Below are positions 25,155 through 36,354 of a DNA stretch of 64,000 nt, piece by piece. The first letter of the stretch is position 1. Each line of letters opens with the position of its first letter. The notes beneath the pieces were generated by a model that did not search any database, was not told the origin of the DNA, and was given only the letters and a program-made list of their open reading frames with translations. The translations under genes were made by a program, and so were the position numbers. Source of the stretch: Tepidisphaeraceae bacterium (GTDB lineage: Bacteria; Planctomycetota; Phycisphaerae; Tepidisphaerales; Tepidisphaeraceae); NCBI GenBank assembly GCA_035998445.1, contig DASYHQ010000026.1, forward strand, positions 124,001-188,000, written 5' to 3'.

Positions 25155-27149
25155 TCACGCGCCATCGAAGATGACGAAAGCCGACGTGAACGGCGCAACG
25201 GTGATCGCCGTCCCTACCCGGCGGCCATCGTCCAGCATGTCCCGCCCCGTTGCCGGCAGGTTGATCACGTGCGGCACCGCATCCCAGTTCACGATCGCCC
25301 AGGCCTTGCGGCCATCAACCGCGGTGTGTGGGAAAAGGGAAACGCGCTCCGGTGTCGGCACGAGATCAATCCCTTCGCGCCGAAGGATGTCGCCGTAAAC
25401 CACCGCCCGCTCGGCCGGCTCGATCCGGCTGCCCAGCACGTAGATGCGGCCCTTGCCAAACGGTCGGCTGATGCCCCACGCCGCCTTACCGAGCCGTGGG
25501 TGGTCGTACGTGCCCAGCACCTCGTCATCGACCGACGCGTCGAACACGATCGACCGCATGCTGGCGTGCGCCCTCGTGCCATTGGCGAGCGTGATGCCGT
25601 TGCCAGTACCTTTGCCGAGCGACAGCGTGAACTTCGTGCGGAATCCAAGCATCGCCTCGACCGCGCCCAGTTCACCCTCGGTCGGCACGGTGTGATCGCG
25701 ATCGCGGTACCCGCAGTACGGCCCCGCGACCCACGCGCCGCCATTCTCAAGATGCTCGCGCATGCGCTGCAGGAAGTCGCTCGACGCGTGCGGCAGGTAG
25801 GGCGAGAAGACGATGCGATACCCCGTCACCGGCGCCTGGTCGTAGATCACGTCGCGCCACAGGCCAAGTCGGCGCAGCGTCTGGTACTCCTCTTCCAGAC
25901 GGGCGCGAAAGTTGAAGTTCGGTTCTAGCCCGGCCACCCGGTCGACGAAAAAGAAATGTCCGTTCGTCTCCGATCTCACGAACGCAGCCGGTGCGCGTGC
26001 GGGTCGAAACTCGCGCAACAGTGGCTCCAGTTGCTGCCGTAACTTGCTGATCTTCTCGATCTCGTGCCACCCGCTCGACGGGCGACCGGCCACGCTGACG
26101 ATCGCGTTGTGGTCGATCTCAGCGCCCGCCCTCTGTTGCCGCCAGGGCCAGTAGCTAAGCCCGTGCGACCCACTGGCGAAGTTCATCATCGCAAAGCATG
26201 GCAACCACCCTGCCGGCGCCAGCTCACCATACAGGTACCCCTCCGAGCCGGTCTCCATCGTCCAGAACGGCGTGCCCGCTTTCAGGCAGCGAAAGCAGTC
26301 AAATCGGTACAGGACGTGCTCAGGATGGTGGCCGTCCACATAGGTGTCGGTCGCGGCGAAGTCGAGTTCGCGCGTGAGGTCCCACTCGTCGACGCTGTCC
26401 TCACTGTTGTGCGTGATCGGCGCATAGCTGTACTTTCGAATCACCTCTATCTGCTCGCGCTGAAACGCGACTACGGAGTCGTTCATGTACCGCCGATAGT
26501 TCGTCAACAGCGACATGCTGTGCGAGTAGGTCGGAAGTGGCCACGGCGCGGGCACCTGCTCGAACGCGCCGTACCGTTGGCTCCAGACTTCGGTGCCCCA
26601 CGAGGCGTTCAATGCTTCGATGTCACCGTCGTACCGCGCGCGCAACCACTCGTGCCAACCCGCGATGGCCGGTTCTGACAGCGACAGCTTCTGGTGGCCG
26701 CGCAGCTCGTTGTCCGTCTGCCATGCGATGAGCGCCGGGTGATCGCCGAGCCCCTGTGCCACCGCCTCGTTCACGCATCGACAATAATCGCGGAACAGCG
26801 GGTTGTTGTAGTCAGCCTGCTGCCGACCACCATGGCCATACTGACGGCCGCTCTGGTCGACGTAACCCAGTTCGGGGCGCGTGTGCAGCAACCACGCCGG
26901 CGGCGTAGCAGTGGGCGTGCAGAGGACGACGCCGATGTCGTGCGCATGCGCCAGGTCCATCGCGTCGCGCATCCACTGCGTTTCGAACCGCCCCTCGGCT
27001 GGCTCGAAACGCGCCCACGCGAATTCGCCGACACGCACGGCGTTGATGCCGAGCTGCACCATCAGGCGGACGTCCTGCTCGAGCACGTCGCGCCCCCACT
27101 GTTCCGGATACCACGCGGCCCCAAGACGCAGGACGGGTTTCTGTGCCAT
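25155..27149 (-). CDS. Beta-galactosidase, glycoside hydrolase family 42
   Basis: 664 residues from the ATG at 27149. The open frame extends to 27203, but MAQKPVLRLGAAWYPEQWG matches the normal GH42 beginning (G..YYPEQW). The TIM barrel has NAVRVGEFAWARFEPAEGRF, the acid/base Glu in WQTDNELRGH near 147, and nucleophile Glu in WTMETGSEG near 299. The GATase-like trimerisation domain (IVFSPYLPHASSDFLQRMRE, about 400-600) and a C-terminal beta domain follow. No signal peptide, so it probably acts in the cytoplasm on imported beta-galactosides. Stands alone on the minus strand, after the pyrophosphatase by about 240 bp. Confidence 0.93.
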   Translation of the reverse strand: MAQKPVLRLGAAWYPEQWGRDVLEQDVRLMVQLGINAVRVGEFAWARFEPAEGRFETQWMRDAMDLAHAHDIGVVLCTPTATPPAWLLHTRPELGYVDQSGRQYGHGGRQQADYNNPLFRDYCRCVNEAVAQGLGDHPALIAWQTDNELRGHQKLSLSEPAIAGWHEWLRARYDGDIEALNASWGTEVWSQRYGAFEQVPAPWPLPTYSHSMSLLTNYRRYMNDSVVAFQREQIEVIRKYSYAPITHNSEDSVDEWDLTRELDFAATDTYVDGHHPEHVLYRFDCFRCLKAGTPFWTMETGSEGYLYGELAPAGWLPCFAMMNFASGSHGLSYWPWRQQRAGAEIDHNAIVSVAGRPSSGWHEIEKISKLRQQLEPLLREFRPARAPAAFVRSETNGHFFFVDRVAGLEPNFNFRARLEEEYQTLRRLGLWRDVIYDQAPVTGYRIVFSPYLPHASSDFLQRMREHLENGGAWVAGPYCGYRDRDHTVPTEGELGAVEAMLGFRTKFTLSLGKGTGNGITLANGTRAHASMRSIVFDASVDDEVLGTYDHPRLGKAAWGISRPFGKGRIYVLGSRIEPAERAVVYGDILRREGIDLVPTPERVSLFPHTAVDGRKAWAIVNWDAVPHVINLPATGRDMLDDGRRVGTAITVAPFTSAFVIFDGA

Positions 27150-27368
27150 GACGATGTCGCTTTCACCGCTGATATGCGAGCGTGATCGTGCCGCTCGGAA
27201 CACGCGATCGCGTCGTGCAACCGTTGCGTTATCGTCGTGATGATTTGTGGGGCGTCAATGAAAGGGAGGGTAGATGCAGGAGCAGGCCTCCGCGCGTGCC
27301 GCTGCATGAATGGTCGTCATCTCTGAAATGACGCGAAAGATCTTTGCATCCCCAAAGTGAATACGGGG

Positions 27369-27396
27369 GGAGATCCTTCGGAGTACCTCAGGATGA
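27369..27396. repeat. Family G repeat, single arm
   Basis: GGAGATCCTTCGGAGTACCT then CAGGATGA, matching the right arm of the pair at 1933-2005. Confidence 0.6.
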
Positions 27397-27445
27397 CGGC
27401 TTGGCGATTGGGCTACTTTTTCAGTTGCATAGGTGCGAACAGAAA

Positions 27446-27473
27446 AGGGCAGGCACGGAGGCCTGCCCCTACT
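27446..27473 (-). terminator. Hairpin after the MCP gene (also a dispersed-repeat type)
   Basis: GGGCAGGC, loop, GCCTGCCC. On the minus strand it is followed by TTTT. It lies about 20 bp past the MCP stop, so it is suited to terminate that gene. The wording resembles other dispersed palindromes of this genome. Confidence 0.55.
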
Positions 27474-27494
27474 CTTGGTTTCTAATCAGAACGC

Positions 27495-29015
27495 TTACGC
27501 CGCGGCGCGATACGTATGGGCGGAGCGTTCAGTGGTTGAGGCGTTCGCAGCGGTAGTGGCGAATCGCGGGCCTGATCCTGTGACGCTCGGCATGCGGCCA
27601 CCGACCATCGCCAGCAGCTCGCGGACCACGCACTGAAGCTGCTCGGCCTGGCTGCTCAGCTGTTCGGCGGCGGCGGCGCCTTCCTCGGCGCCGGCGGCGG
27701 TTTGCTGGGTGACGCTGTCGATCTGCGCAATCGACCCGTTCACCTGTGCGGTGCCGCTCGCCTGTTCCTTCACCGCTGCCGCGATCTCCAGGATCAGCCC
27801 GTTCAACTGCGTCGCCGACGCGTTGATCTCGCCCAGCGTGGCCGCGGCCTCGTCGGCCAGGGTGGCGCCAGTGCGCGAGGATTGGACCGACGCCTCGATC
27901 AGCGCGGCCGTGTTGCGGGCCGCCTCTGCACTGCGCATCGCGAGGTTGCGCACTTCCTCGGCAACCACCGCAAAGCCCTTGCCGGCCTCACCGGCGCGGG
28001 CGGCCTCCACGGCGGCGTTCAACGCGAGCAGGTTGGTCTGGAACGCGATCTCGTCGATCGACTTGAGAATCTGTGACGTCTTGGCGGCGCTCTGCTGGAT
28101 GTCCACCATCGCGGTGCCCATGCGGGACATCACCTCGTTGCCCTTGGCGGCGGCGCGTTGTGCGTCGGCGGAGATGGACGTGGCCCGGCCGGCGCTTTCG
28201 GCGCTGGTGCGGCTCATCGCGGCCATCTCGACCAGCGCGCTCGTGCTTTCCTCCAGAGCGCCGGCCTGTTCGCTGGCGCCCTGCGCGAGGCTTTGGCTGG
28301 ACGATGCCACCTGCCCGGCGGCATCGGCCACCTGGCTTGCGCCCTCAGCGAGCGTGTTGGCCAAGCGGTTCAACAGCCGACCCGTGCTGCGCGAGATCAG
28401 CAGCGCGATGGCCGCCCCACCCAGCACCGCCAGCAGTACGCCCGCGGTGATCAGGCGCACCGACCGCGCCACGGTCGCATCGATCTGGGTCGACGCGGCT
28501 TCGGCACTGTTGCGGTTGAAGTCGGTCAGCTGTCCGATGGCTCCCTGGTACTTGTCGTACGCCGGCACAACCTTCGCTTCCAGCTGGGCGTAGACCTCTT
28601 CGGGCGTGGTCGCCTTCAGCGCGACGTTGCGCTGCGCGATGTACTCCTTGCGGGCGGCCCCCACCGCGTCGAACAGCGCGCGGTCGGCGGGGTCGGTGAT
28701 GGCGCTCTCGTACTCGGCGTACAGCGCGGTGAGCGCCGCGGTCGTGGTCTTCATCTCGGCGTCCACGCTGGCTTTGTCCTTCGGATCTCGCGCGAACAGC
28801 TGCTTGAACATCCGACCGTTGTTCGTCGCGATGCAGTTCTGCATCTGCAACGTCCGCTGTACCGCGGGCAGGCTGACCTGCGTAACGGCCCTGCTGTCCC
28901 GCTGAACCGAGGTCAGGTTCATCAGGCTGAACCCGCCGAGCCCGGCGCTGAGCAGAATGGTCGCGGTGAAACCGAGTGCAATTCGTTTGCCGATCGTCAT
29001 CTTCATCATCGTCAC
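27495..29015 (-). CDS. Methyl-accepting chemotaxis protein
   Basis: 506 residues. TM1 [20 protein letters not shown], a four-helix-bundle-type periplasmic sensor (about 35-190), then TM2 [20 protein letters not shown]. The signalling coiled coil begins almost directly after TM2 ([20 protein letters not shown]), so there is no room for a standard HAMP domain. The conserved hairpin tip [20 protein letters not shown] and [14 protein letters not shown] are intact. The sequence ends in a short polar tail without an NWETF-type CheR tether. It lies 67 bp downstream of cheA on the same strand and is probably co-transcribed with it. Confidence 0.93.
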   Translation of the reverse strand: MTMMKMTIGKRIALGFTATILLSAGLGGFSLMNLTSVQRDSRAVTQVSLPAVQRTLQMQNCIATNNGRMFKQLFARDPKDKASVDAEMKTTTAALTALYAEYESAITDPADRALFDAVGAARKEYIAQRNVALKATTPEEVYAQLEAKVVPAYDKYQGAIGQLTDFNRNSAEAASTQIDATVARSVRLITAGVLLAVLGGAAIALLISRSTGRLLNRLANTLAEGASQVADAAGQVASSSQSLAQGASEQAGALEESTSALVEMAAMSRTSAESAGRATSISADAQRAAAKGNEVMSRMGTAMVDIQQSAAKTSQILKSIDEIAFQTNLLALNAAVEAARAGEAGKGFAVVAEEVRNLAMRSAEAARNTAALIEASVQSSRTGATLADEAAATLGEINASATQLNGLILEIAAAVKEQASGTAQVNGSIAQIDSVTQQTAAGAEEGAAAAEQLSSQAEQLQCVVRELLAMVGGRMPSVTGSGPRFATTAANASTTERSAHTYRAAA

Positions 29016-29082
29016 CTGTGTAGACTAGAACATACGTACACACGTCTCCGCCGTGGCGGGTGGTGCTTGATTGAATGGGAAC

Positions 29083-31290
29083 TTAAGCCGCGGCGGCCAG
29101 GTCGATCAGGCCGGGCACGTCGAGGATCATGCTGACGCTGCCGTCGCCCAGGATCGCGCCACCGGAGATGCCCGGCACCGTGCCGACGCCCTCCCCCAGC
29201 GACTTGATCACCACCTGCTGCTGGCCAAGCAGTTCGTCGACCAGCAGACAGCAGCAGCGGTCGTTGTCCTGCACGACGACGACGAGCGCATCGGTCGGGT
29301 CTTCCTTGGCGCCGTTGACGTTGAACATGCTGTATAGCCGGAACAGCGGCAGCAAGCGGTCGCGCACCATGCACATCTCGCCGCGACCCTGAATGCTCGA
29401 CAGCTGCTCGGGCGTGGGGCGCAGGCTCTTTTCGATGCTGGTGATCGGCACGATGTACTGTTCAGACCCGACGCGCACGATCAGCCCGTCGATGACGGCC
29501 AGCGTGAGCGGCAGTTGGATGGTGAACGTGGCGCCCTTGCCTTCGACCGACGTGATGTCGATCCGGCCGCGCAGCGACTCGACATTGCGCTTCACCACAT
29601 CCATGCCGACGCCGCGGCCCGACACGTCGGTGATCTGCTCGGCGGTGGACAGGCCGGCGTGGAAGATGAGCTGGAAGATCTGCTGATCCGTCAGTTCGTC
29701 CCCCTCGGCGACGATGCCGGCGGCGATCGCCTTCTTCAGGATGCGCTGCTTGTTCAGCCCGCGGCCGTTGTCGGCGATCTCGACGAAGATCTTGCCCGCC
29801 TGCTGATAGGCACGCAGTTCGATCCGCCCGACGCGCGGCTTGCCGGCGGCAAAGCGCACGTCCGGCATCTCCACACCATGGTCGGCGGCGTTGCGCACCA
29901 TGTGGATCAGCGGATCGCTGATCGCTTCCACAACGTTGCGGTCGAGTTCGGTCTCGCCACCGATCACGTTCAGTTCGATCTCCTTGCCACTCTTTCGGGT
30001 CAAATCGCGGACGAGGCGGGCCATCTTCTGGAAGACGCCGTGGATCGGCACCATGCGCATCGACATCGACAGGTCCTGCAGTTCACGCGTGAGCTTGCCG
30101 AGGTGACCGATGTTGCGCGTCATGCGCTGCCCGGCGGTGGCGCCGAGGATGGACTTGGCGTCCTGGGCCACCATCGACTGGGCGATGACGAGCTCGCCAA
30201 CCATGTTGATGAGGGAATCGAGCCGATCGGTCGCCACCTTCACGGTGCCATCGCCAGCAGTGGCGTTGGAGTTGTTGCCGGCAGGGGCTGCGTTTGCGGC
30301 CGGCGCTTCGGCTCGCGGTTGCGGCGCCGCGGGACGCGGTGTTTCAGTTTGAGGAGCGGCGGCAACCGGCGCGCTTGCGATTGTGGATGAAGGCTTCGCG
30401 TCGGTCGCAACGGCGGCCACTGGGACGGCGGCAGCGGCGACGGGCGCAGTGGCGCCCTTGGCATCCACGCAGGCCTTCAGGCGATCGATCAGCGATAGCA
30501 ACCGATCGTTCGGTGGCGTGGCGACGCCGGCCTTGGCGGCGGCGTCGGTCGCCAGCACCAGCGCCTTGGCGACGTCCACCGATTCCAGCACGAGGTCGAT
30601 CGACCCATGCTCCAGCCGCACCTCACCCTTGCGCGCCAAGTCCAGCAAATTCTCGGCCGAGTGGGCGAGGGCGCCGATCTGGCGCAGGTTAAGGAAGCCG
30701 GAGACGCCCTTGATCGTGTGGAACGCGCGGAAGATCGCGTTCAGGCATTCGACGTCATCCGCATGCGCCTCGAGCTTCAGCAACTCGGCCTCGGCGGCCT
30801 CCAGGTGGCCCAGAGCCTCGGCGACGAACTCCTGCACCAGCGGCAGGTCGTCGGCGGCGATCGGGCGCTCGTCGGCGGCGTAGTCGGTGTGTTGGACGGC
30901 AGCGGCGGTTGGCGTTGCGGCGGTCGCGGGGATGCTGGCAACGGCGGCGTCGGGCGTGGGCCGCTGGCTCGGCGAGCTGTCGATGCTCGAGATGGCGCGC
31001 ACCATGTCGGTCACCGTATCGCTCAACTGCTTCAGCGCCGCAGCGGTGTCCTGGGCTTCGCGCAGGATCAGGCTTTCCACGATCTTCTCGGCCGTCGTTG
31101 CACGGTCGACGACCGCGCTCGACTTGCCACTGGCCACGGCGCTCTGCAGGTCGCCGTGCAGCGCCGCCAGCGCGACGACGTCTTCGGCGTCGGCCATCAC
31201 CACGGCAGAGGCGATGCGCTCGACGAGCGCCGTCAGTTCGCCGGCATCCTGTTGGTTCGACGGCAAGGTTACGTTGTCCTGCTTATCCAT
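29083..31290 (-). CDS. cheA: Chemotaxis histidine kinase CheA
   Basis: 735 residues. An unusual N-terminal stretch of about 130 residues (Ala-rich helices, KQLSDTVTDMVRAISSI) precedes the Hpt domain, whose phosphorylated His is in AFHTIKGVSGF near 190. A Pro/Ala-rich linker (about 285-345) follows, then dimerisation helices (DRLDSLINMVGELVIAQSMV), HATPase (HMVRNAADHGVE, DNGRGLN, GRGVGMDVV) and the CheW-like regulatory domain from about 600. No separate P2 domain is evident; the low-complexity linker takes its place. The fused CheW-like domain is the only CheW-type module in the locus. Divergent from cheR. Confidence 0.95.
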   Translation of the reverse strand: MDKQDNVTLPSNQQDAGELTALVERIASAVVMADAEDVVALAALHGDLQSAVASGKSSAVVDRATTAEKIVESLILREAQDTAAALKQLSDTVTDMVRAISSIDSSPSQRPTPDAAVASIPATAATPTAAAVQHTDYAADERPIAADDLPLVQEFVAEALGHLEAAEAELLKLEAHADDVECLNAIFRAFHTIKGVSGFLNLRQIGALAHSAENLLDLARKGEVRLEHGSIDLVLESVDVAKALVLATDAAAKAGVATPPNDRLLSLIDRLKACVDAKGATAPVAAAAVPVAAVATDAKPSSTIASAPVAAAPQTETPRPAAPQPRAEAPAANAAPAGNNSNATAGDGTVKVATDRLDSLINMVGELVIAQSMVAQDAKSILGATAGQRMTRNIGHLGKLTRELQDLSMSMRMVPIHGVFQKMARLVRDLTRKSGKEIELNVIGGETELDRNVVEAISDPLIHMVRNAADHGVEMPDVRFAAGKPRVGRIELRAYQQAGKIFVEIADNGRGLNKQRILKKAIAAGIVAEGDELTDQQIFQLIFHAGLSTAEQITDVSGRGVGMDVVKRNVESLRGRIDITSVEGKGATFTIQLPLTLAVIDGLIVRVGSEQYIVPITSIEKSLRPTPEQLSSIQGRGEMCMVRDRLLPLFRLYSMFNVNGAKEDPTDALVVVVQDNDRCCCLLVDELLGQQQVVIKSLGEGVGTVPGISGGAILGDGSVSMILDVPGLIDLAAAA

Positions 31291-31704
31291 GGCTATGTGC
31301 CCCGTGAATCCGTTTTCGGCGTCTGGCGTCTACTGTGGTCGGCATCACGCTGATGCCGTTGCGCAGTTCGTACGCTTTACGACGGCTGTACCGATGCAAC
31401 TTCGGCCATGTAACCCCTACCGTTTAGCGAAATGTCCCACCCCGTTTTTCAAAGCCCCGTCCGATAAGGGCGGTAGTGCTTCCCGGTGCGTTCGCAGGTT
31501 CCAATAACTGCAATCGAAGGCAAAATTGTCCGAATCCGCGCTATTCCGCGTTATTCCAGATAAACCCACGGCCTTATCCAGTCGAACCAAAGGGCATCAC
31601 CGCATCGAAGGACGGTGCTGCACAATTCTCCCGCCTCGCGTTGGCCGTGAACACGGCGTTGTGCGGCGGGCGGTGCTCGGGTGAACGACAGGAGATGACG
31701 AACC
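31291..31704. promoter_or_regulatory. Divergent promoter region of the two chemotaxis operons
   Basis: 414 bp between cheA (minus) and cheR (plus). The region is less GC-rich than its surroundings and has no convincing gene. Both che transcripts must start here, but I could not single out promoter boxes with normal spacing. AGGAG before cheR is at 31689-31694. Confidence 0.5.
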
Positions 31705-32562
31705 ATGCTCGCACAAGCCGAATGCAACCTGACCGAACGCGAGTTCCGCCGACTCAGCGACATGGTCTACCAGCACTGCAAGATCAACCTGCACGACGGC
31801 AAGATGTCGCTCGTTCAGGCGCGGATCGCCAAGCGGCTGCGGGCGACGGACCTGAATAGTGTCAGCGCGTACCTGGACTTTGTGGAGGCCGACAAGAGCG
31901 GCGCCGAGTTCACGACCCTGATCGACGCGATCAGCACGAACCTCACCAGCTTCTTTCGCGAGAACAAGCACTTCCAGCATTTGTCAAAGGTGCTGCTGCC
32001 CGGCCTGCTGGAGCGCCGGCGAAAGAGCGGCGACCGCCGGTTGCGCTGCTGGAGCGCGGGTTGCTCGAGCGGCGAGGAACCGTACACGCTGGCCATCACG
32101 CTGATGGAGGCCATCGAGGCCGCCGGGCAATCACCGGCCGAGTGGGACGTGAAGGTGCTGGCGACGGACATCTCGACCCGCGTGCTGGGCATCGCCCGCG
32201 AGGGCGTCTACGAGAAGGCGCGCGTCGAGTCGGTTCCACCGGCAATCAAGAACAAGTACTTCCGCCCGGAACGGCAGGACGGTGAAGCCGTCTTCCGCGT
32301 GGCCGACGCGCTGCGTGCCAGCGTGCGCTTCAGGCACTTGAACCTGATGCAGGAACCCTGGCCGTTCGACGCCACGTTCGACTTCATCTTCTGCCGCAAC
32401 GTGATGATCTACTTCGACAAGCCGACGCAGGAAAAGCTCGTCGGCCGGTATTGGGGCTGCCTGGAGAGCGGCGGCCTGCTGTTTACCGGGCACTCGGAAT
32501 CGCTGACGGGCATCAACCACAAGTTCAAGTACGTCGAGCCGACCATTTACGGCAAAGTGTAA
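31705..32562 (+). CDS. cheR: Chemotaxis protein methyltransferase CheR
   Basis: 285 residues. The N-terminal helical domain (FRRLSDMVYQHCKINLHDGK) precedes the catalytic domain with the NLTSFFRENKHFQHL segment, SAM-binding SAGCSSGEEPYTLAITL, TDISTRVLGIAREGVY, NLMQEPWPFDATFDFIFCRN and the closing LFTGHSESL. It methylates glutamates of receptors such as the MCP encoded at 27495 using S-adenosylmethionine. First gene of the plus-strand chemotaxis run; cheD follows after 93 bp. Confidence 0.95.
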   Translation: MLAQAECNLTEREFRRLSDMVYQHCKINLHDGKMSLVQARIAKRLRATDLNSVSAYLDFVEADKSGAEFTTLIDAISTNLTSFFRENKHFQHLSKVLLPGLLERRRKSGDRRLRCWSAGCSSGEEPYTLAITLMEAIEAAGQSPAEWDVKVLATDISTRVLGIAREGVYEKARVESVPPAIKNKYFRPERQDGEAVFRVADALRASVRFRHLNLMQEPWPFDATFDFIFCRNVMIYFDKPTQEKLVGRYWGCLESGGLLFTGHSESLTGINHKFKYVEPTIYGKV

Positions 32563-32655
32563 AACGCATCGATCGAACCAGGACCGTTATGCCCTGCCCA
32601 CTTCAGCGGGCAGGTCTTTACCAAACGACCGAACGCGTTAGAGACGGGAACCAAC

Positions 32656-33132
32656 GTGAACATTGTCGTCAACATTTCGGATGCCAAGGCATCGAACGAC
32701 GCGAGCGCGACGATCGTCACCTACTCGTTAGGCTCGTGCATCGGCGTCTCGATGCACGACCCGGTCGCGGGCGTCGGTGGCATGCTGCACTACCAGCTGC
32801 CCACCTCGACGCTGGACGCCGACCGGGCCAAACAGTGCCCCACCATGTTCGCCGACACCGGCTTTGCCGTGCTGTTGCGCGAGATGGAGCGACACGGCGC
32901 AAACAAGAAGCGCATGAAGGTGAAGCTGGCCGGCGCGGCGCAGATGTTCGACGACAAGGGCGTCTTCAACATCGGCAAGCGCAACCACACCGCAATCCGC
33001 AAGATCCTCTGGCAGCACGGCATGCTGATCGAGGGTGAGGACATCGGTGGCAAGGCCCCACGCACCGTTTATCTGGCCGTGGCCGACGGCGCGCTGACGA
33101 TCAAGAGCGGTGGTGAGACGAAGGTGATGTAG
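32656..33132 (+). CDS. cheD: Chemoreceptor glutamine deamidase CheD
   Basis: 158 residues. The catalytic Cys/His pair is in YSLGSCIGVSMHDP and GGMLHYQLP. Further family segments are KLAGAAQMF, IGKRNHTAIRK and GGKAPRTVYL. CheD deamidates receptor glutamines and in other species interacts with CheC/CheX-type phosphatases; three CheX-like proteins are encoded in this same run. GAACCAACGTG lies before the ATG at 32656. Sits between cheR and a cheY. Confidence 0.95.
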   Translation: MNIVVNISDAKASNDASATIVTYSLGSCIGVSMHDPVAGVGGMLHYQLPTSTLDADRAKQCPTMFADTGFAVLLREMERHGANKKRMKVKLAGAAQMFDDKGVFNIGKRNHTAIRKILWQHGMLIEGEDIGGKAPRTVYLAVADGALTIKSGGETKVM

Positions 33133-33205
33133 GACGGGTCAGCGGGACGCGGGCAGCGACGAACGATCGAAAGCGATTGAACGAGAGAGAGCGAGAGTGC
33201 CTTTC

Positions 33206-33602
33206 ATGAACAGCAACGGACACAACATCCTCATCGTCGATGACTCGGCCACCACGCGGGCGGTCATCAAGCGAACGCTGCAGATGGCCGAGGTGCCCCT
33301 TCAGCAGATCTACGAGGCCCCCAACGGTAAGGCGGCGCTCGAGGTGCTGTCGTGCGTGCGGGTCGACCTCGTGCTGGCCGACCTGCACATGCCGCAGATG
33401 ACCGGCGTGGAGATGGCCAGCGCCATCCACGCCAACCCGGAGACCACCGGCATCCCGGTGATCGTCGTCTCGGCCGAGCCGAACGTGGAACGGTTGGAAC
33501 GACTGACCAGCGAGGCGGGCATTCGCGGGTACGTCCGCAAGCCCTTCACGCCCGAACAGATCGCCGTCGCCGTGCGCGACGTGCTTCAGGGAGCGACGAA
33601 CC

Positions 33603-33610
<8 letters not shown>
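33206..33610 (+). CDS. CheY-like single-domain response regulator (first copy)
   Basis: 134 residues from the ATG at 33206; a GTG at 33197 would add three. Receiver only: ILIVDDSATTRAV at the N-terminus, phospho-acceptor Asp in DLVLADLHMPQM near 57, Ser/Thr switch in VIVVSAEP, and Lys in YVRKPFTPEQ. It could be the CheA-phosphorylated output or a phosphate sink. The last 8 bp overlap the start of the following cheX, so the response regulator and its probable phosphatase are translationally coupled. Confidence 0.92.
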
Positions 33611-35167
<1,557 letters not shown>

Positions 35168-35179
35168 AACAACGTGCCG

Positions 35180-35215
35180 TTCGATCCCCCGTGCCCCGCG
35201 GATCGAATGGTTTTT
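35180..35215 (+). terminator. Terminator after cheB
   Basis: TTCGATCC pairs with GGATCGAA over a 12-base loop, then TGG and TTTTT. It splits the plus-strand chemotaxis genes into a cheR-cheB part and a cheX-onward part. Confidence 0.6.
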
Positions 35216-35282
35216 CGATGAGGCGGGCACACGTCGCTAGCGCGACGATTCGATAGCAACACGCGAAACGCGAGAAGTAACT

Positions 35283-35780
35283 ATGTCAACTGCAACGCCG
35301 GCGGCGCCGGTCCTCAACCCGAAGTTGATCATCCCGTTCGTCAACTCGGTGCGTCAGGTCTTCAGCACGATGGTGTCGGTCCCCACGACCGTGAAGCCCC
35401 CGCACCTCAAGGGCAGCGCCGGCCCGTCGTACGACGTGTCGGGCATCATCGGCTTCTCGGGCGACGTGGTCGGCTCGGTGGTCGTCAGCTTCGAGAAGTC
35501 GGCCGCCGTCAAACTCGTCGCCGCCTTTGCCGGCATGGAGATCGCCGTCGACAGCCCCGACTTTGCCGACGCGATCGGTGAGCTGGCCAACATGATCGCC
35601 GGCAGCGCCAAGAAGGACCTCGGCGCCGCCGCCAGCATCAGCGTGCCCAACGTGATCATCGGCGCCGGCCACACGGTGGCGCGCCTGAGCGACGTGCCGT
35701 GCATCGTCATCCCCTGCACCACCCCGGTCGGCGACTTCGCCGTCGAGGTCAACGTGAAGCAGACGGTCAAGCCTGCTTAA
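35283..35780 (+). CDS. cheX: CheX-like CheY-P phosphatase (second copy)
   Basis: 165 residues. N-terminal FVNSVRQVFSTMVSVPTTVK and SGIIGFSGDVVGSVVVSFEK match the CheX beginning. The catalytic ExxN is in AIGELANMIAGSAKKDL near 100, the standard CheX helix. It should dephosphorylate CheY-P; the next gene, 63 bp away, is a CheY and the natural substrate. More canonical than the first copy. Confidence 0.88.
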   Translation: MSTATPAAPVLNPKLIIPFVNSVRQVFSTMVSVPTTVKPPHLKGSAGPSYDVSGIIGFSGDVVGSVVVSFEKSAAVKLVAAFAGMEIAVDSPDFADAIGELANMIAGSAKKDLGAAASISVPNVIIGAGHTVARLSDVPCIVIPCTTPVGDFAVEVNVKQTVKPA

Positions 35781-35843
35781 CCTTTACACCCGTGGTCGCG
35801 ACGGATGCCGGCGCGCCTGTGAGCCTTTTCGGAGAGAACCCCA

Positions 35844-36233
35844 ATGAAGATCCTACTGGTCGACGACTCGCGCACGATGCGCAACATTCAGAAGAAGGTC
35901 CTGGACACCCTTGGCGGCGTCGAGTTCGGTGAGGCCGGCGACGGCCTTGAAGCCCTGACCGCCATCGCGGCGGCCGGAAAGTTCGACCTCATCCTGGTCG
36001 ACTGGAACATGCCGAACATGGACGGTCACACGCTCGTGAAAAAGATCCGCGAGACCGACAAGGCCACCCCGCTCATCATGGTGACCACCGAGAGCGAGAA
36101 GCAGCGCGTGATCGACGCGATCAAGGCCGGCGTGAACAACTACGTGATCAAGCCCTTTACGCCCGACGCGCTGATGGACAAGGTCAAGCAGACGCTCAGC
36201 AAGCTCGCCGTCGCCGCCGCCGCCGCCGCCTAA
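35844..36233 (+). CDS. cheY: Chemotaxis response regulator CheY (second copy)
   Basis: 129 residues. KILLVDDSRTMRNIQKKVLD is close to classical CheY. Asp is in LILVDWNMPNMDG near 54, Thr in IMVTTESEKQRVIDAI, and Lys in NNYVIKPFTPD. The C-terminus is a six-alanine run encoded by near-perfect GCC repeats (about 36208-36231), a slippage-prone tract. Of the two CheY copies this is the better candidate for the flagellar or motility output. Confidence 0.93.
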   Translation: MKILLVDDSRTMRNIQKKVLDTLGGVEFGEAGDGLEALTAIAAAGKFDLILVDWNMPNMDGHTLVKKIRETDKATPLIMVTTESEKQRVIDAIKAGVNNYVIKPFTPDALMDKVKQTLSKLAVAAAAAA

Positions 36234-36354
36234 GCGGCGAACGACGCGCCTGCGGGAACGTCTCGCGCGTGCGTCCCCACATAGCCGCTGGCTTGCCGGT
36301 GGCCATGTACCGGCGTGCGACGATCGCCCATCGACCGGTGGGCACAAGGCAGGC

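Noticed and set aside
36208-36231. Frameshift or sequencing artefact in the GCC run at the end of cheY
   Set aside because: The frame closes normally with TAA after six alanines and the receiver domain is complete.
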